Shown here: piece after piece, positions 1 to 9,500 of the stretch
Layout of the letters: every line of letters starts with the position of its first letter
Position numbering within the stretch: position 1 is the first letter of the stretch
Origin: Anaerovibrio lipolyticus LB2005
Lineage (GTDB): Bacteria > Bacillota > Negativicutes > Selenomonadales > Selenomonadaceae
DNA length: 64,000 bases
Direction: 5' to 3'
Assembly: GCF_000621545.1 (NCBI RefSeq)
Contig: NZ_JHYA01000007.1
Coordinates: 62,001-126,000 of the forward strand
Made by a program: the position numbers and the translations under genes
Notes under the pieces: model-generated
The model's database searches: none
What the model was told of the DNA's origin: nothing
Seen by the model: only the letters and a program-made list of their open reading frames with translations

Positions 1-282
1 CTTTACAAATTAAGCTATAACAAATTCTATATTGACGAAATCTATGAAGCCCTTATCAAGGTATTTGTAGATGGCGTTGCCAAGGTATTCTACTGGATTG
101 ATATCTACATCGTTGATGGCATTGTCAACGGTCTGGCTCATCTGGTAGGGGGCATCAGCTGGATTTTAAGCAAGGCACAAAATGGACAGGCTCAGCATTA
201 TTCCGGAGTCTTCATCTGTGGTGTGGTAATCCTTGTGGCTTATAGCCTCTACTATTTGGCAGTTCTGGGAGGTGCATTGTAA
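1..282 (+). CDS. nuoL: NADH-quinone oxidoreductase subunit L, C-terminal end (partial)
   Basis: Only the last 93 codons are in the window; the frame is open from base 1 to the TAA at 280-282. The peptide contains KFYIDEIYEALI, typical of the lateral-helix and C-terminal region of NuoL, and ends in a hydrophobic membrane helix. NuoL is one of three antiporter-like proton-pumping subunits of complex I in the cytoplasmic membrane. The stop codon overlaps the nuoM start in the form TAATG, so the two are translationally coupled. The assignment rests on this short segment plus the nuoM-nuoN context. The 5' part lies outside the window. Confidence 0.9.
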   Translation, partial: LYKLSYNKFYIDEIYEALIKVFVDGVAKVFYWIDIYIVDGIVNGLAHLVGGISWILSKAQNGQAQHYSGVFICGVVILVAYSLYYLAVLGGAL

Positions 283-1817
283 TGACTAGCTTTCCTTTGT
301 TATCAGCAGTCCTGCTGGCACCTATCTGCGCTGCTGTAATTCTGTGCTTTGTCTCTCCAAAGGCAGCACAGTCCGTAAGGGTTATTGCTGCTTCAGCCAT
401 GACTGTGGCATTGGCTCTTACCTTGTATGCTTTCTTTAGCTATGATATGACAGCAGGGGGCATGCAGTTTACCGAAAGTATTCCCTGGATTAAGGATTTA
501 GGTGTTCACTACGCATTAGGTGTAGATGGAATTTCCCTTCCTATGCTGTTGCTCACAGATCTCATTGGTTTGGCGGCAGTGTACAGCTCCTGGAATATTA
601 CCAATCGCCCAAAGGAATTTTACATTCTGCTGATGATTCTCATTGCGGGTGTAACGGGTACCTTTATTGCAACTGATCTGTTTATATTCCTTCTTTGCTA
701 TGAGGTAGTGGTTATTCCTATTTACATCATGGTAATTATTTGGGGCTCCACCAAGAGGGTTTCCAAGGAATATGCGGGTATGAAGCTCACCATATATCTT
801 TTGATGGGATCTGCTTTTATGCTGGTGGGTGTAGTTGCCCTTTATCTTACTGTTGGTGATGTGGTTGGCTTCAGAACCTTTGATATGCAGGCATTGGCTG
901 TGGCAGGGCAGAATGGTCTTCTCAGTGAGGAATTCCAGATTTTTGCGTTCCTGTTGTTGCTCCTGGGATTTGGTTCACTGCTTTCCATGTTCCCTTTCCA
1001 CAGCTGGTCTCCAGATGGTTATGCTGGTGCACCAACTGCGGTTTCAATGATTCATGCTGGCGTACTTAAGAAAATCGGTGGCTATGGTCTTATCCGTCTT
1101 GGCCTTCTGGTGCTTCCATTGGGTGCCAGATTCTGGGCTCCGGTTATTGCGGCTCTGGCCATCATAAATGTAATGTATGCCGCATATATAGCACTTGCCC
1201 AAAAGGATTTGAAGTATGTAATCGGTTATTCCTCTGTATCACACATGGGTTACGTTCTTCTTGGTTTTGCCTGCCTTAATGTGGTATCTGTAAGCGGTGC
1301 TGTTGCCAATATGGTGGCTCATGGTGTAATGAGTGCCCTGTTCTTCTCCATGATTGGTTTTGTATATGAAAAGACTCATCTGAGAAGCGTTACTGAGCTC
1401 CGCGGTCTGGCTCATCAGATGCCTCGTGTAGCCACCGGCTTTATGCTGGCTGGTATGGCATCTTTGGGGCTGCCAGGACTCATCGGCTTCATTCCGGAGT
1501 TTACGATTTTCGTCGGTTCCTTCAGTGTATATCCTGTTTTTGCTATTCTGGCAATTTCCGGTATCATCTTCACCGCCCTTTACACCCTGCGTGTATTGGC
1601 GAAGGTGCTGTTTGGACCTAGGGATTCTAAATTTGACAGATATAAGGATGCCAGAGGCGTGGAGATGATGCCACTGGTAATTCTGGGTATTGCACTGGTT
1701 GGCTTTGGTATATTCCCACAGTTGCTCATGGGAATGGTTGGCTCCGGCACGGAGCAGCTCATGCCATTGCTTGATCGTATTGCAGAAGTACCTGGGTTCA
1801 TAGGAGGGATCAGATAA
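282..1817 (+). CDS. nuoM: NADH-quinone oxidoreductase subunit M
   Basis: A 511-residue polytopic membrane protein with the normal NuoM length and about 14 hydrophobic segments. NuoM is an antiporter-like proton channel of complex I. Visible family features are the buried glutamate in the YEVVVIPIYIM segment and the lysine in the HAGVLKKIGGYGLIRL segment, both part of the proton path in the family. The ATG overlaps the nuoL stop, and the nuoN ATG overlaps this stop (TAATG), so nuoL-M-N form one tightly coupled operon end. An electron-transport complex of this type in a fermentative anaerobe suggests proton-motive oxidation of NADH or ferredoxin; the electron-input subunits are not in view, so the donor cannot be decided. 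Confidence 0.97.
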   Translation: MTSFPLLSAVLLAPICAAVILCFVSPKAAQSVRVIAASAMTVALALTLYAFFSYDMTAGGMQFTESIPWIKDLGVHYALGVDGISLPMLLLTDLIGLAAVYSSWNITNRPKEFYILLMILIAGVTGTFIATDLFIFLLCYEVVVIPIYIMVIIWGSTKRVSKEYAGMKLTIYLLMGSAFMLVGVVALYLTVGDVVGFRTFDMQALAVAGQNGLLSEEFQIFAFLLLLLGFGSLLSMFPFHSWSPDGYAGAPTAVSMIHAGVLKKIGGYGLIRLGLLVLPLGARFWAPVIAALAIINVMYAAYIALAQKDLKYVIGYSSVSHMGYVLLGFACLNVVSVSGAVANMVAHGVMSALFFSMIGFVYEKTHLRSVTELRGLAHQMPRVATGFMLAGMASLGLPGLIGFIPEFTIFVGSFSVYPVFAILAISGIIFTALYTLRVLAKVLFGPRDSKFDRYKDARGVEMMPLVILGIALVGFGIFPQLLMGMVGSGTEQLMPLLDRIAEVPGFIGGIR

Positions 1818-3265
1818 TGAATTTTGAAGCTATTAGTACAGAAATTTTCATTTTGGTCCTTGGCCTTTTTGCTATTGTTATGGACCTGGTATTACCTAAG
1901 AATGAGTCCCGCAAGAGCATTGGTGGGGTTCTGGTATTTGCCCTCACCGGATGGGTTCTGTATATGTTTTCCATGTATGTGCCAGAGACTGCCGTGGCCG
2001 ATGGTTCAGCAACAACAAGATATTTCATGGATATGATGTATATCGTGGACAACTATTCTTTGTTCTTTAAACAGTTATTTATGGTTGCCACTGTGTTTAC
2101 GCTACTGTTTTCCATGGATTATATGCAGACCGTGCTTCGTTACAAGGGTGAGTTTTACGCTCTCCTGATGACAGCACTTCTCGGTATGTGCGTTCTTGCT
2201 TCTGCTAATGATTTCCTGACTGCCTTCATTGGTCTGGAGCTCATGACAATTTCTTTCTATATTTTGGTTGGTGCAAGGATTTCTTCCGTGAATTCCTCTG
2301 AGGCTGCGGTAAAGTATCTGGTTGTTGGATCTGTATCTACGGCTATCATGCTTTATGGTATCAGCCTGGTATATGGTTCTACTGGTACAGTGCAGTTTTA
2401 TGAGATGTTCCACAACCAGCATTTGTTTTCAGCTGCGGGGCTTGCTGGAGCCACTATGATAATGATTGGCTTCTTCTTCAAGCTGTCAGTTATTCCGTTC
2501 CACATGTGGGCTCCTGATGTATATCAGGGGGCACCAACACCGATTACGGCCATGCTGGCCATGGGTTCCAAGGCTGCTGGTATTGCGGTGTTCATGCGTG
2601 TGATTTATGTTGCCTTCCCGTTGATTGGCTTCTATTGGTTGCCAATCTTGGCAGTTTTGTCTGCAGTATGTATGATTGGCGGTAATATTATGGCCATTCG
2701 TCAGAATGATGTAAAGCGTATGCTGGCCTATTCATCTATTGCACAGGCAGGCTACATGATGGTGGGTATGGTATCTGCTGATTATCCTGGAATGAAGGCT
2801 GTAATGTTCTACGGCATGCTGTACGTATTTGCCAATGTAGGTGCCTTTACGGCTCTTACAGTGGTGGAACAGCAGCGCGGGGGATCTGATTACAAGTCAT
2901 TGGCTGGGCTTGCCAAGTCGGCCCCTGTTCTGGCGGCTGTCATGACCATTTCCTTGCTGTCCATGGCGGGTATTCCGCCTACAGCTGGCTTTGCCGGAAA
3001 ACTGTATCTCTTTACAGCTGTAGTAAATCAGGGTTATTTATGGCTGGCCTTTGTGGGCTTTATAATGTCCATGATTTCCGTTTACTACTATTTACAGGTA
3101 GCCAAGGCTATGTATCTGGCCGAGGGTGATGGCAAGGAGCTTCATATTAGCGGTGCAGTTAGGGCTGCCGCTGTATTGAGTGTCATCGCTACTATTCTCT
3201 TTGGTGTATGGCCTGAGAAGCTGGCAGAGCTTACGAATTTGGCTGCATATACTTTCCTGCAGTAA
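1817..3265 (+). CDS. nuoN: NADH-quinone oxidoreductase subunit N
   Basis: A 482-residue, highly hydrophobic protein, the third antiporter-like subunit of complex I. Recognisable segments are ELMTISFYILVG with the conserved glutamate and the long motif around KLSVIPFHMWAPDVYQGAP followed by the lysine-bearing helix. It is the last gene of the nuo operon, as is usual (L-M-N order), and is followed within 20 bases by a strong intrinsic terminator. Length and motif order are complete. No substitution of the key charged residues was noticed. Confidence 0.97.
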   Translation: MNFEAISTEIFILVLGLFAIVMDLVLPKNESRKSIGGVLVFALTGWVLYMFSMYVPETAVADGSATTRYFMDMMYIVDNYSLFFKQLFMVATVFTLLFSMDYMQTVLRYKGEFYALLMTALLGMCVLASANDFLTAFIGLELMTISFYILVGARISSVNSSEAAVKYLVVGSVSTAIMLYGISLVYGSTGTVQFYEMFHNQHLFSAAGLAGATMIMIGFFFKLSVIPFHMWAPDVYQGAPTPITAMLAMGSKAAGIAVFMRVIYVAFPLIGFYWLPILAVLSAVCMIGGNIMAIRQNDVKRMLAYSSIAQAGYMMVGMVSADYPGMKAVMFYGMLYVFANVGAFTALTVVEQQRGGSDYKSLAGLAKSAPVLAAVMTISLLSMAGIPPTAGFAGKLYLFTAVVNQGYLWLAFVGFIMSMISVYYYLQVAKAMYLAEGDGKELHISGAVRAAAVLSVIATILFGVWPEKLAELTNLAAYTFLQ

Positions 3266-3282
3266 GGATATTAATTGATAAT

Positions 3283-3333
3283 AAAAAATAGGGTCTGTGA
3301 CGAGATAAATGCCTTGTCATGGACCCTATTTTT
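3283..3333 (+). terminator. Intrinsic terminator of the nuo operon
   Basis: The arms AAATAGGGTC and GGACCCTATTT pair and can be extended inward with wobble pairs. The right arm runs into a T tract at 3329-3333. It starts 18 bases after the nuoN stop. Confidence 0.9.
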
Positions 3334-3398
3334 ACTATGAAATCTTAGTGAATCAAATCTGAAAGATGAAGATGAATTTTAGATTTCGTGTAAGGGCT

Positions 3399-3422
3399 GA
3401 TGAAAGCCCATATGCTTTCATC
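3399..3422. repeat. Short perfect inverted repeat in the nuoN-comFB gap
   Basis: GATGAAAGC (3399-3407) and GCTTTCATC (3414-3422) form a 9-bp stem with a 6-base loop. There is no proper T run after it. The remainder of 3334-3600 is AT-rich and I see no gene in it; this hairpin and the comFB promoter are the only structure found. Confidence 0.5.
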
Positions 3423-3512
3423 TTGCTTATTATGCTTTAAATCCAATTTTAGATAAACTTTTTTGGCCTAAATATGTATACAGTATATTTTTCAATAAAT
3501 ATTAATAATACA

Positions 3513-3541
3513 TTGCCTGGAAATTGGTATGATGTTAGAAT
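3513..3541 (+). promoter_or_regulatory. Predicted sigma-70-type promoter for the comFB-family gene
   Basis: TTGCCT (3513-3518), a 17-base spacer and TAGAAT (3536-3541) precede the gene by about 80 bases. It is a good but not perfect match. Confidence 0.5.
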
Positions 3542-3624
3542 TATAGTCAGTGGATAATTTCTAATAGCTATACTTATTAGTCTTAGCCAAGGGATGGCTA
3601 ATTTAATCAGGGAGGATTAATGGG

Positions 3625-3888
3625 ATGGTATTGAAGAACTACATGGAGGAATGTGTTCTGAATAAGCTGGAGGAGCTTATTCCAAAATATCCTGGATGTT
3701 GTTTTTGCGAAAATTGTAGGATGGATATAGTAAATTTGGCACTTAATCACTTGCCACCTAAATATGTATCTACGGATAAGGGACATGTTTTTGCCCGTGT
3801 GGAATGCTTTAACAGTCAAAGTGAAGTGGAAATCGTCAAACAAATTGCTGCGGCCATCGAACAGGTGGAGGCACACCCAAGACATTGA
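3625..3888 (+). CDS. ComFB-family protein (late competence protein family)
   Basis: An 87-residue protein matching the ComFB family through the YPGCCFCENCRMDIVNLALN and HLPPKYV segments; family members keep the Cys-rich block followed by LNxLPPKYV. ComFB was named from the Bacillus comF operon and is dispensable there. More recently members were reported to bind cyclic di-nucleotides such as c-di-GMP. Start chosen at ATG 3625 behind GGGAGGA at 3610-3616; the ATG at 3620 opens a frame that stops at once. The gene stands alone between its own promoter and a terminator, not with comFA or comFC. Whether it binds c-di-GMP here is inference, but the window also encodes a GGDEF-EAL protein. Confidence 0.85.
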   Translation: MVLKNYMEECVLNKLEELIPKYPGCCFCENCRMDIVNLALNHLPPKYVSTDKGHVFARVECFNSQSEVEIVKQIAAAIEQVEAHPRH

Positions 3889-3918
3889 TGTTTAAAAATA
3901 ATATTTTGCATAAAAAAT

Positions 3919-3955
3919 AGGCACTCTATCTCATGGAGAGGATAGAGTGCCTTTT
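3919..3955. terminator. Bidirectional intrinsic terminator between convergent genes
   Basis: GGCACTCTATC (3920-3930) pairs with GATAGAGTGCC (3941-3951), followed by TTTT on the plus strand and preceded by an A-run at 3912-3918 that becomes the T tract on the minus strand. It serves the comFB-family gene and the convergent aminotransferase. Confidence 0.88.
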
Positions 3956-3969
3956 GTATTTAAAAATAA

Positions 3970-5139
3970 TTATAAATGATTTACAAAATGCTCGATACGG
4001 GCCAGGGCCTCGGAGATTTGTTCTATGGAGGTGGCGTAGGAGCATCTTACGAAGCCTTCGCCACATTCACCAAAGGCGTTTCCTGGTACCAGTGCCACAT
4101 GCTCCTGCATGAGGATTTTCTCGGCAAATTCCTCTGACGAAAGACCAGTGGAGGTGATGTCAGGGAAAATATAGAAGGCACCCTTTGGCTCAAAGCACTT
4201 TAAACCAGCCTTTTGAAGTCCGTCGTAAATGAGACGACGGCGCTTATCATATTCTGAAACCATTTTTCTCATGTATTTCTCACCGTGGCGCAGGGCCTCC
4301 ACAGCAGCAATTTGGGCGGTGATTGGAGCACAGAGCATGGTATACTGATGAATCTTGGTCATGGCGGCAATGATGTCAGGATTGGACAGAGCATAGCCAA
4401 TTCGCCAGCCAGTCATGGCATAAGCCTTGGAAAAACCATTTAGAAGGATGGTTCTGTCCTTCATTTCAGGGAGTCCGGCAAAGCATACATGCTTGGTGTC
4501 CCCATAAGTAAGGTCACCGTATATTTCATCGGAAATAACGATAAGGTCATGCTTTACGGCAAAGCGGGCAATAGCCTCCAAATCTTCCTTGGAAAGAATG
4601 GCTCCCGTTGGATTGTTTGGATACCCAATAAGAAGAGCCTTGGTCTTTGGAGATACATGAGGCTCCAAATCAGCAGGCGTGATGCGGAAATCATTTTCAG
4701 CCTTGGCTGGTACAGGCACCGGTATACCACCTGCCAGAGTAGCACAGGCTTTGTAGGAAACATAGCATGGCTCCGGAATGAGAATTTCATCTCCAGGGGA
4801 GAGAATGGTACGCATGGCAATATCCAGAGCTTCACTTACACCTACAGTAACGAGTACATCGGTCTTTGGATCGTAATCAAGATCAAAACGTCTTTTATGC
4901 ATGAAGCAAATTTCTTCACGAAGCTCCATAAGACCACGATTGGCAGTATATGATGTGTAGCCCTGCTCCAGCCCGTATACGCAGCTTTCGCGAATGGACC
5001 ATGGAGTGACGAAGTCAGGCTCACCAACACCAAGGGAAATAACATCCTCCATTTCGGAAGCAATATCAAAGAATCTTCTTATACCAGAAGGCGGCACACT
5101 TTTTACGATAGGTGAAATTCTGTCATTCCAGTTTGTCAT
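3970..5139 (-). CDS. PLP-dependent class I/II aminotransferase
   Basis: A 389-residue fold-type I aminotransferase that transfers the amino group from an amino acid to a 2-oxo acid in the cytoplasm. Visible landmarks: the YxxNRG substrate loop near residue 64, NNPTG at 175-179, the PLP-binding Asp204 in SDEIY, and the Schiff-base lysine K238 in SKAYAMTGWR. The overall pattern resembles Bacillus PatA and AlaT/AspC-type enzymes, so the exact substrate cannot be read from sequence. The ATG overlaps the stop of the Lrp/AsnC-type gene by four bases (ATGA), so both are co-translated from one mRNA. The leader of that mRNA is a T-box whose best specifier reading is GCU (alanine), which hints at a role in alanine synthesis. 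Confidence 0.93.
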   Translation of the reverse strand: MTNWNDRISPIVKSVPPSGIRRFFDIASEMEDVISLGVGEPDFVTPWSIRESCVYGLEQGYTSYTANRGLMELREEICFMHKRRFDLDYDPKTDVLVTVGVSEALDIAMRTILSPGDEILIPEPCYVSYKACATLAGGIPVPVPAKAENDFRITPADLEPHVSPKTKALLIGYPNNPTGAILSKEDLEAIARFAVKHDLIVISDEIYGDLTYGDTKHVCFAGLPEMKDRTILLNGFSKAYAMTGWRIGYALSNPDIIAAMTKIHQYTMLCAPITAQIAAVEALRHGEKYMRKMVSEYDKRRRLIYDGLQKAGLKCFEPKGAFYIFPDITSTGLSSEEFAEKILMQEHVALVPGNAFGECGEGFVRCSYATSIEQISEALARIEHFVNHL

Positions 5140-5615
5140 ATACTCATCACCAACCTACGATCTTTTTCTTTATCATCAATGATAATGCCATCTTTCTTGT
5201 ATGGCTTCAACAGGAAATGGCTGCGGGTCTGGGTTACACCCTCAATGGTTGCCAGACGGGTGGCTACGAAATTGGCCACATCCTGCATGGATTTTCCTTC
5301 AATAATTACCAGCAAATCAAAGCTACCGGACATGAGATATACGGTGCGCACCTCGTCGAAGCGGTAAATGCGCTCGGCAATGGCGTCGAAGCCCACCTCT
5401 CTCTGTGGAGTGAGGTTTACCTCGATAATGGAGGTAACGGTATTTTCACCGGTTTTGTCCCAGTTGATGAGGGTATTGTAGCTGAGAATGATTTTATCCT
5501 TTTCCAGCTTGGCCATTTTTTCCTCAACCTCATATTCGCTGATATTCAGCATTGATGCCAGCTCCTTGGCCGGGCGGCGTGCATCGTGTTTTAAAAGCTC
5601 CAAAAGTTCACGCAT
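5136..5615 (-). CDS. Lrp/AsnC-family transcriptional regulator
   Basis: A 159-residue regulator with an N-terminal winged helix-turn-helix (DARRPAKELASMLNISEYEVEEKMAKLEKDKII pattern, about residues 8-40) and a C-terminal RAM ligand-binding domain ending near SHFLLKPYKKDG. Members are feast/famine regulators that sense amino acids as dimers or octamers. The frame runs 18 codons further upstream, but ATG 5615 has a proper AAAGGAG Shine-Dalgarno 8 bases before it, so the shorter start (MRELLELL) is used. The gene overlaps the aminotransferase by 4 bases and lies directly behind the T-box terminator. It may regulate its own operon in response to the amino acid made; this is inference. Confidence 0.9.
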   Translation of the reverse strand: MRELLELLKHDARRPAKELASMLNISEYEVEEKMAKLEKDKIILSYNTLINWDKTGENTVTSIIEVNLTPQREVGFDAIAERIYRFDEVRTVYLMSGSFDLLVIIEGKSMQDVANFVATRLATIEGVTQTRSHFLLKPYKKDGIIIDDKEKDRRLVMSI

Positions 5616-5648
5616 TGTAAATACTCCTTTGTCGTCATTGTTAATAAT

Positions 5649-5904
5649 AAAAAAAGCCCCGTCCAACAAAAGGACGAGGCATATTCCCGTGGTACCACCT
5701 TATTCGGCTCTACTGATGAGAGCCACTTAAGCTGCCATTATCGCTGGCTGACGGCAGAATTTTTACCCCTTGCAGGATATAATAATCTGCGGCTCATGAA
5801 TAGCTTTCCGCTTATTAATAATAGCAATTTTCACCAGACATTGCCTCTCTGAATTATTTCGTAAGCGTACTTTTTCAATCATCGCCTTAGCAATTTAAAA
5901 TTCT
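5649..5904 (-). promoter_or_regulatory. T-box riboswitch leader, probably tRNA-Ala specific
   Basis: On the minus strand the T-box core AAGGTGGTACCACGGG is at 5701-5686, followed by a terminator hairpin (5680-5656) with a seven-T run (5655-5649). Upstream, stem I can be drawn: basal helix GGC/ATGA with TCAT/GCC, an AGTA/GAA loop-E pair at the top of the specifier loop, then CGCTTA with TAAGCG, and a distal AGAGAG bulge and GGTGAA loop. After GAA comes A-GCT-A, so the likely specifier is GCU (alanine) followed by the usual purine. AGC (serine) or UUC (phenylalanine) are other readings. T-boxes antiterminate when uncharged cognate tRNA binds. It controls the Lrp/AsnC-aminotransferase operon. 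Confidence 0.9.
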
Positions 5905-5911
5905 TTTGCAT

Positions 5912-5940
5912 ACTATAGCACATTGAATTTCATTTTGCAA
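5912..5940 (-). promoter_or_regulatory. Promoter of the T-box / regulator / aminotransferase operon
   Basis: On the minus strand TTGCAA (5940-5935), a 17-base spacer and TATAGT (5917-5912) stand directly upstream of the T-box stem I, as expected for transcription starting near 5904. Confidence 0.7.
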
Positions 5941-5993
5941 GAGGTCTTGTTTGATATTGTTTCCAATGGTGCAGAATTGTTTACTTCCTTTCG

Positions 5994-6022
5994 TTGCATT
6001 GAAGCGAATATTTGAGTACAAT
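5994..6022 (+). promoter_or_regulatory. Predicted promoter for the YhcH-family gene
   Basis: TTGCAT (5994-5999), a 17-base spacer and TACAAT (6017-6022) lie 45 bases before the chosen start. It is divergent from the T-box promoter; the two -35 boxes are about 54 bases apart. Confidence 0.6.
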
Positions 6023-6066
6023 GAAAAAAGGAGTAAATTCGCTGCTTGTTAAAGGAGTCGATTATT

Positions 6067-6543
6067 TTGGTACTTGGAAAAATCAAAGAAGTAAGTTCAG
6101 GTTTCACAAAGTTCCCGGATGCCATACGGAAAGCCCTGTTTTTCCTGGCTGAACACAATTTTAATGAAATGAAAGACGGTACTTACCCCATTGATGGTAA
6201 AAACAGCTATGCAATTTTGCAGCGTTATAGTACCAGACTGCCGGAAAGCGGCAAACCAGAGGCCCATAGGCAATATGTGGATATCCAGTATATTGTCAGG
6301 GGGAGGGAGGAGCTGGGCTGGTGTCCATTGAATCCTGAGCTTATAGAGGCTTCCCCATACGATATTGAAAAAGACATAGTATTTTATGAAAAGCTTGTAC
6401 CTGGAAGCAGTGTAGTGCTTGATGAGGGTACATTTGCTGTTCTTTATCCTGCTGACGTACATCGTCCTTGCGGTTCCGTGGATGGAAAACTCGCACCAGT
6501 TACCAAGGTAGTCGTAAAGATTGCCGTGGATTACATAAAGTGA
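6067..6543 (+). CDS. YhcH/YjgK/YiaL family protein (cupin-like, DUF386)
   Basis: A 158-residue protein of the YhcH/YiaL/EbgC family: a small cupin-like beta-sandwich often encoded near sialic acid or sugar catabolic genes. Visible family motifs are the H-R-QYVDIQYIVRG segment and ADVHRPCG near the C-terminus, whose histidines bind a metal in solved members. Start taken as TTG 6067, nine bases after the AAAGGAG at 6051-6057; an in-frame TTG at 6046 lies before that site and is rejected. The neighbour purL follows after 36 bases, but no functional link is known. The substrate cannot be predicted. Confidence 0.85.
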   Translation: MVLGKIKEVSSGFTKFPDAIRKALFFLAEHNFNEMKDGTYPIDGKNSYAILQRYSTRLPESGKPEAHRQYVDIQYIVRGREELGWCPLNPELIEASPYDIEKDIVFYEKLVPGSSVVLDEGTFAVLYPADVHRPCGSVDGKLAPVTKVVVKIAVDYIK

Positions 6544-6579
6544 TGCTGTTTTTTTATTAAGTTTTTGGAGGCATGATTG

Positions 6580-9500
6580 ATGACTGTAAGAAGAATTTAC
6601 GTGGAGAAGCGTCAGGGTTTCTATGATATCCCGGCTCAGCAGCTTTGCGATGACCTTATTGAGAGTTTTCGCCTGACTGATCTTAGAGCTGTACGGTTGT
6701 TTAACCGCTACGATATCGAGGGCCTTAGTGATGAGGAATATGCTACAGTAAAGTCTGTGGTTTTTTCCGAGCCACCTGTTGATGTAGTATACGAGGAGAA
6801 GCTTCCTGAATTTGCAAATTCCAGGATGTTTGCTGCCGAATATCTGCCAGGACAGTATGACCAGACCGCGGACTCTGCCGCTCAGTGCGTACAGCTTGTT
6901 ACCCAGAAGGAACGCCCTATTATTGCGACTGCAAGGGTTGTGGTTCTGGTGGGCAGCATCGATGATGTCACTTTTGCCAAAATAAAGGATTATTATATTA
7001 ATGCAGTGGAAAGCCGTGAGGCTAAGCTGGAAAAGCCGGAATCCTTGGAGATGAAGCTGAAGGCGCCTGCGGATGTTGAGGTCCTTACAGGTTTTACATC
7101 TCTTTCGGATAGTGAACTTAAGACCTTCATGAATAATCGTGGCTTTGCCATGAGCTTTGAGGACCTGAAATTCTGTCAGAATTACTTCCGGGATATAGAG
7201 CATCGTGATCCAACCATTACTGAAATTAGGGTTATTGATACTTACTGGTCTGATCATTGCCGTCATACCACCTTTACCACTGCAATTGATTCAGTGGGGA
7301 TTGAACAAGGACCATATACACCAGTTATAGCCCAGGCATATCGACAGTATCAGGAGGACAGAAATCTGGTATACAGTGATGAAGATCGTGACGTTACTCT
7401 CATGGATCTGGCTGTTATCGGTATGAAGGTCCTTCGCCAGCAGGGAAAACTGGAGGATTTGGATAAGTCCGAGGAAATAAATGCTTGCAGTATCGTTGTC
7501 AATGCGGATATTGGCGGCGAAAACGAAGAATGGCTGGTTATGTTTAAAAACGAGACCCATAACCATCCTACAGAGATTGAGCCATTTGGTGGTGCTGCAA
7601 CCTGTCTTGGCGGTGCTATACGTGATCCTCTTTCAGGACGCTCTTATGTATATCAGGCTATGCGCGTAACCGGTGCTGCTGATCCTCGTCGTCCTGTTTC
7701 TGAGACAATAAAGGGTAAGCTGCCACAGAAAAAGATCACTCAGGGGGCCGCAGCAGGCTATAGTTCTTATGGCAATCAGATTGGTTTGGCCACTGGCCAG
7801 GTGACTGAGGTTTACCATGAGGGCTTTATGGCCAAGCGCATGGAGATAGGTGCCGTTATTGCTGCTGCTCCAAAGGTAAACGTAGTTCGTCAGGTTCCAA
7901 AGAAGGGCGATGTAGTTGTCCTGGTAGGCGGACGTACCGGCCGTGATGGCTGTGGCGGTGCAACTGGCTCTTCCAAGGAGCATACCACTGAGTCTTTGAC
8001 CACTGCCGGGGCAGAGGTTCAGAAGGGTAATCCTCCAACAGAGAGAAAGATTCAGCGACTTTTCCGTATACCTGTTGTGAGCAAGATGATTAAGCGGTGC
8101 AATGACTTTGGCGCCGGCGGTGTTTCCGTAGCTATCGGTGAGCTGACGGATGGCCTTGTGATTAATCTTGACTCCGTAAAGAAAAAATATGAAGGCCTTG
8201 ACGGTACAGAATTGGCTATCTCCGAATCCCAGGAGCGTATGGCAGTGGTTCTTGATGCCGGCAATGTGGACGATTTTATTAAATATGCCGATGAGGAAAA
8301 TTTAGAAGCAACAGTTGTTGCCCTGGTTACTGACGACAGACGTCTGGTGATGAAATGGCGTGGCAATAATATTGTTAATCTCAGCCGTGACTTCCTGGAC
8401 ACCAATGGCGTTAAGCAGCATATTGATGTGGAGGTGGCAGCTCCAGCCAAGGAAGATTGCTACTTTAGAAGGCTGCCTAAGAAAATTGAGGCCTTGGGCT
8501 CTGATATAGAAAAGGCTTGGCTGGAAAACTTAAAGGATCTTAATGTATGCAGTCAGAAGGGGCTGGCTGAGCGCTTTGATTCCACCATTGGCGGTAATAC
8601 CGTTCTTATGCCATTTGGAGGAACCCAGCAGATAACCCCTACTGAAGGTATGGTGGCCAAGCTGCCTGTTCTTGGTGCTGAAACTACAACAGCGACTGCT
8701 ATGACCTATGGTTACAATCCATATCTTATGGAGTGGAGTCCGTTCCATGGTGCTTTGTATGCTGTAGTGGAGGCTGTGGCCAAGATGGTGGCTCTGGGCG
8801 GTCGTGCTGATACTATTCGTATGACCTTCCAGGAGTATTTTGAAAGTCTGGGCAGAGATGCTGCCAAGTGGGGCAAGCCGTTCAGTGCCCTTTTAGGTGC
8901 TCTTTGGGCACAGCATCAGTTTGAGATTCCTGCCATTGGCGGTAAGGATTCCATGTCTGGTACCTTTATGGATATGACAGTGCCTCCTACACTTACGGCT
9001 TTTGCTGTGGATGTTATGAAGGCTGATAATGCCATTTCACCTGAATTTAAGTATGTTGGCAACAAGGTTTATTATGTTGAATCTCTTCGTAATGAGTTTG
9101 AGATGCCTGACTTTACATATCTGAAAAAGGCATACAGCAAGATTAGCCAGATGATTGCCGAAAAGAAGGTATTTGCTGCTTCCAGTGTTCGCATGGGCGG
9201 TGTGGCAGCTGCCATTACAAAGATGTGTCTTGGTAACAATATTGGCTTTAAGTTTAGTGCCAATATGAAAAAGATGGATTTGTTCCGTGCAGACTATGGC
9301 GGAATTATTCTGGAATTGGCAGATAATGTTGATGTGAAGGAAGCTCTCAAGGGTGTTCGTTATATTGAACTTGGTGAAACTACAGCAGTTACCAGTATTG
9401 TTTGTGGCAATGCGGTTATTACCTTGGCTGATGCCCTTAAAGCATATACCAATCCATTGGAGAAGATTTTCCCAACAAAGATAAAAATAGACAAGAAGCC

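Noticed and set aside
3399-3422. Inverted repeat considered as a terminator
   Set aside because: No T run follows and no gene ends there; a real terminator already follows nuoN at 3283-3333.
5636-5700. The region looked at first like the N-terminal coding part of the Lrp/AsnC gene (18 extra codons)
   Set aside because: It lies between the T-box terminator and a proper Shine-Dalgarno; the start at 5615 fits the family better.
6097-7266. A 389-codon minus-strand frame across the YhcH-family gene and the start of purL
   Set aside because: Antisense to two well-supported genes; composition is not protein-like and no family is recognised.
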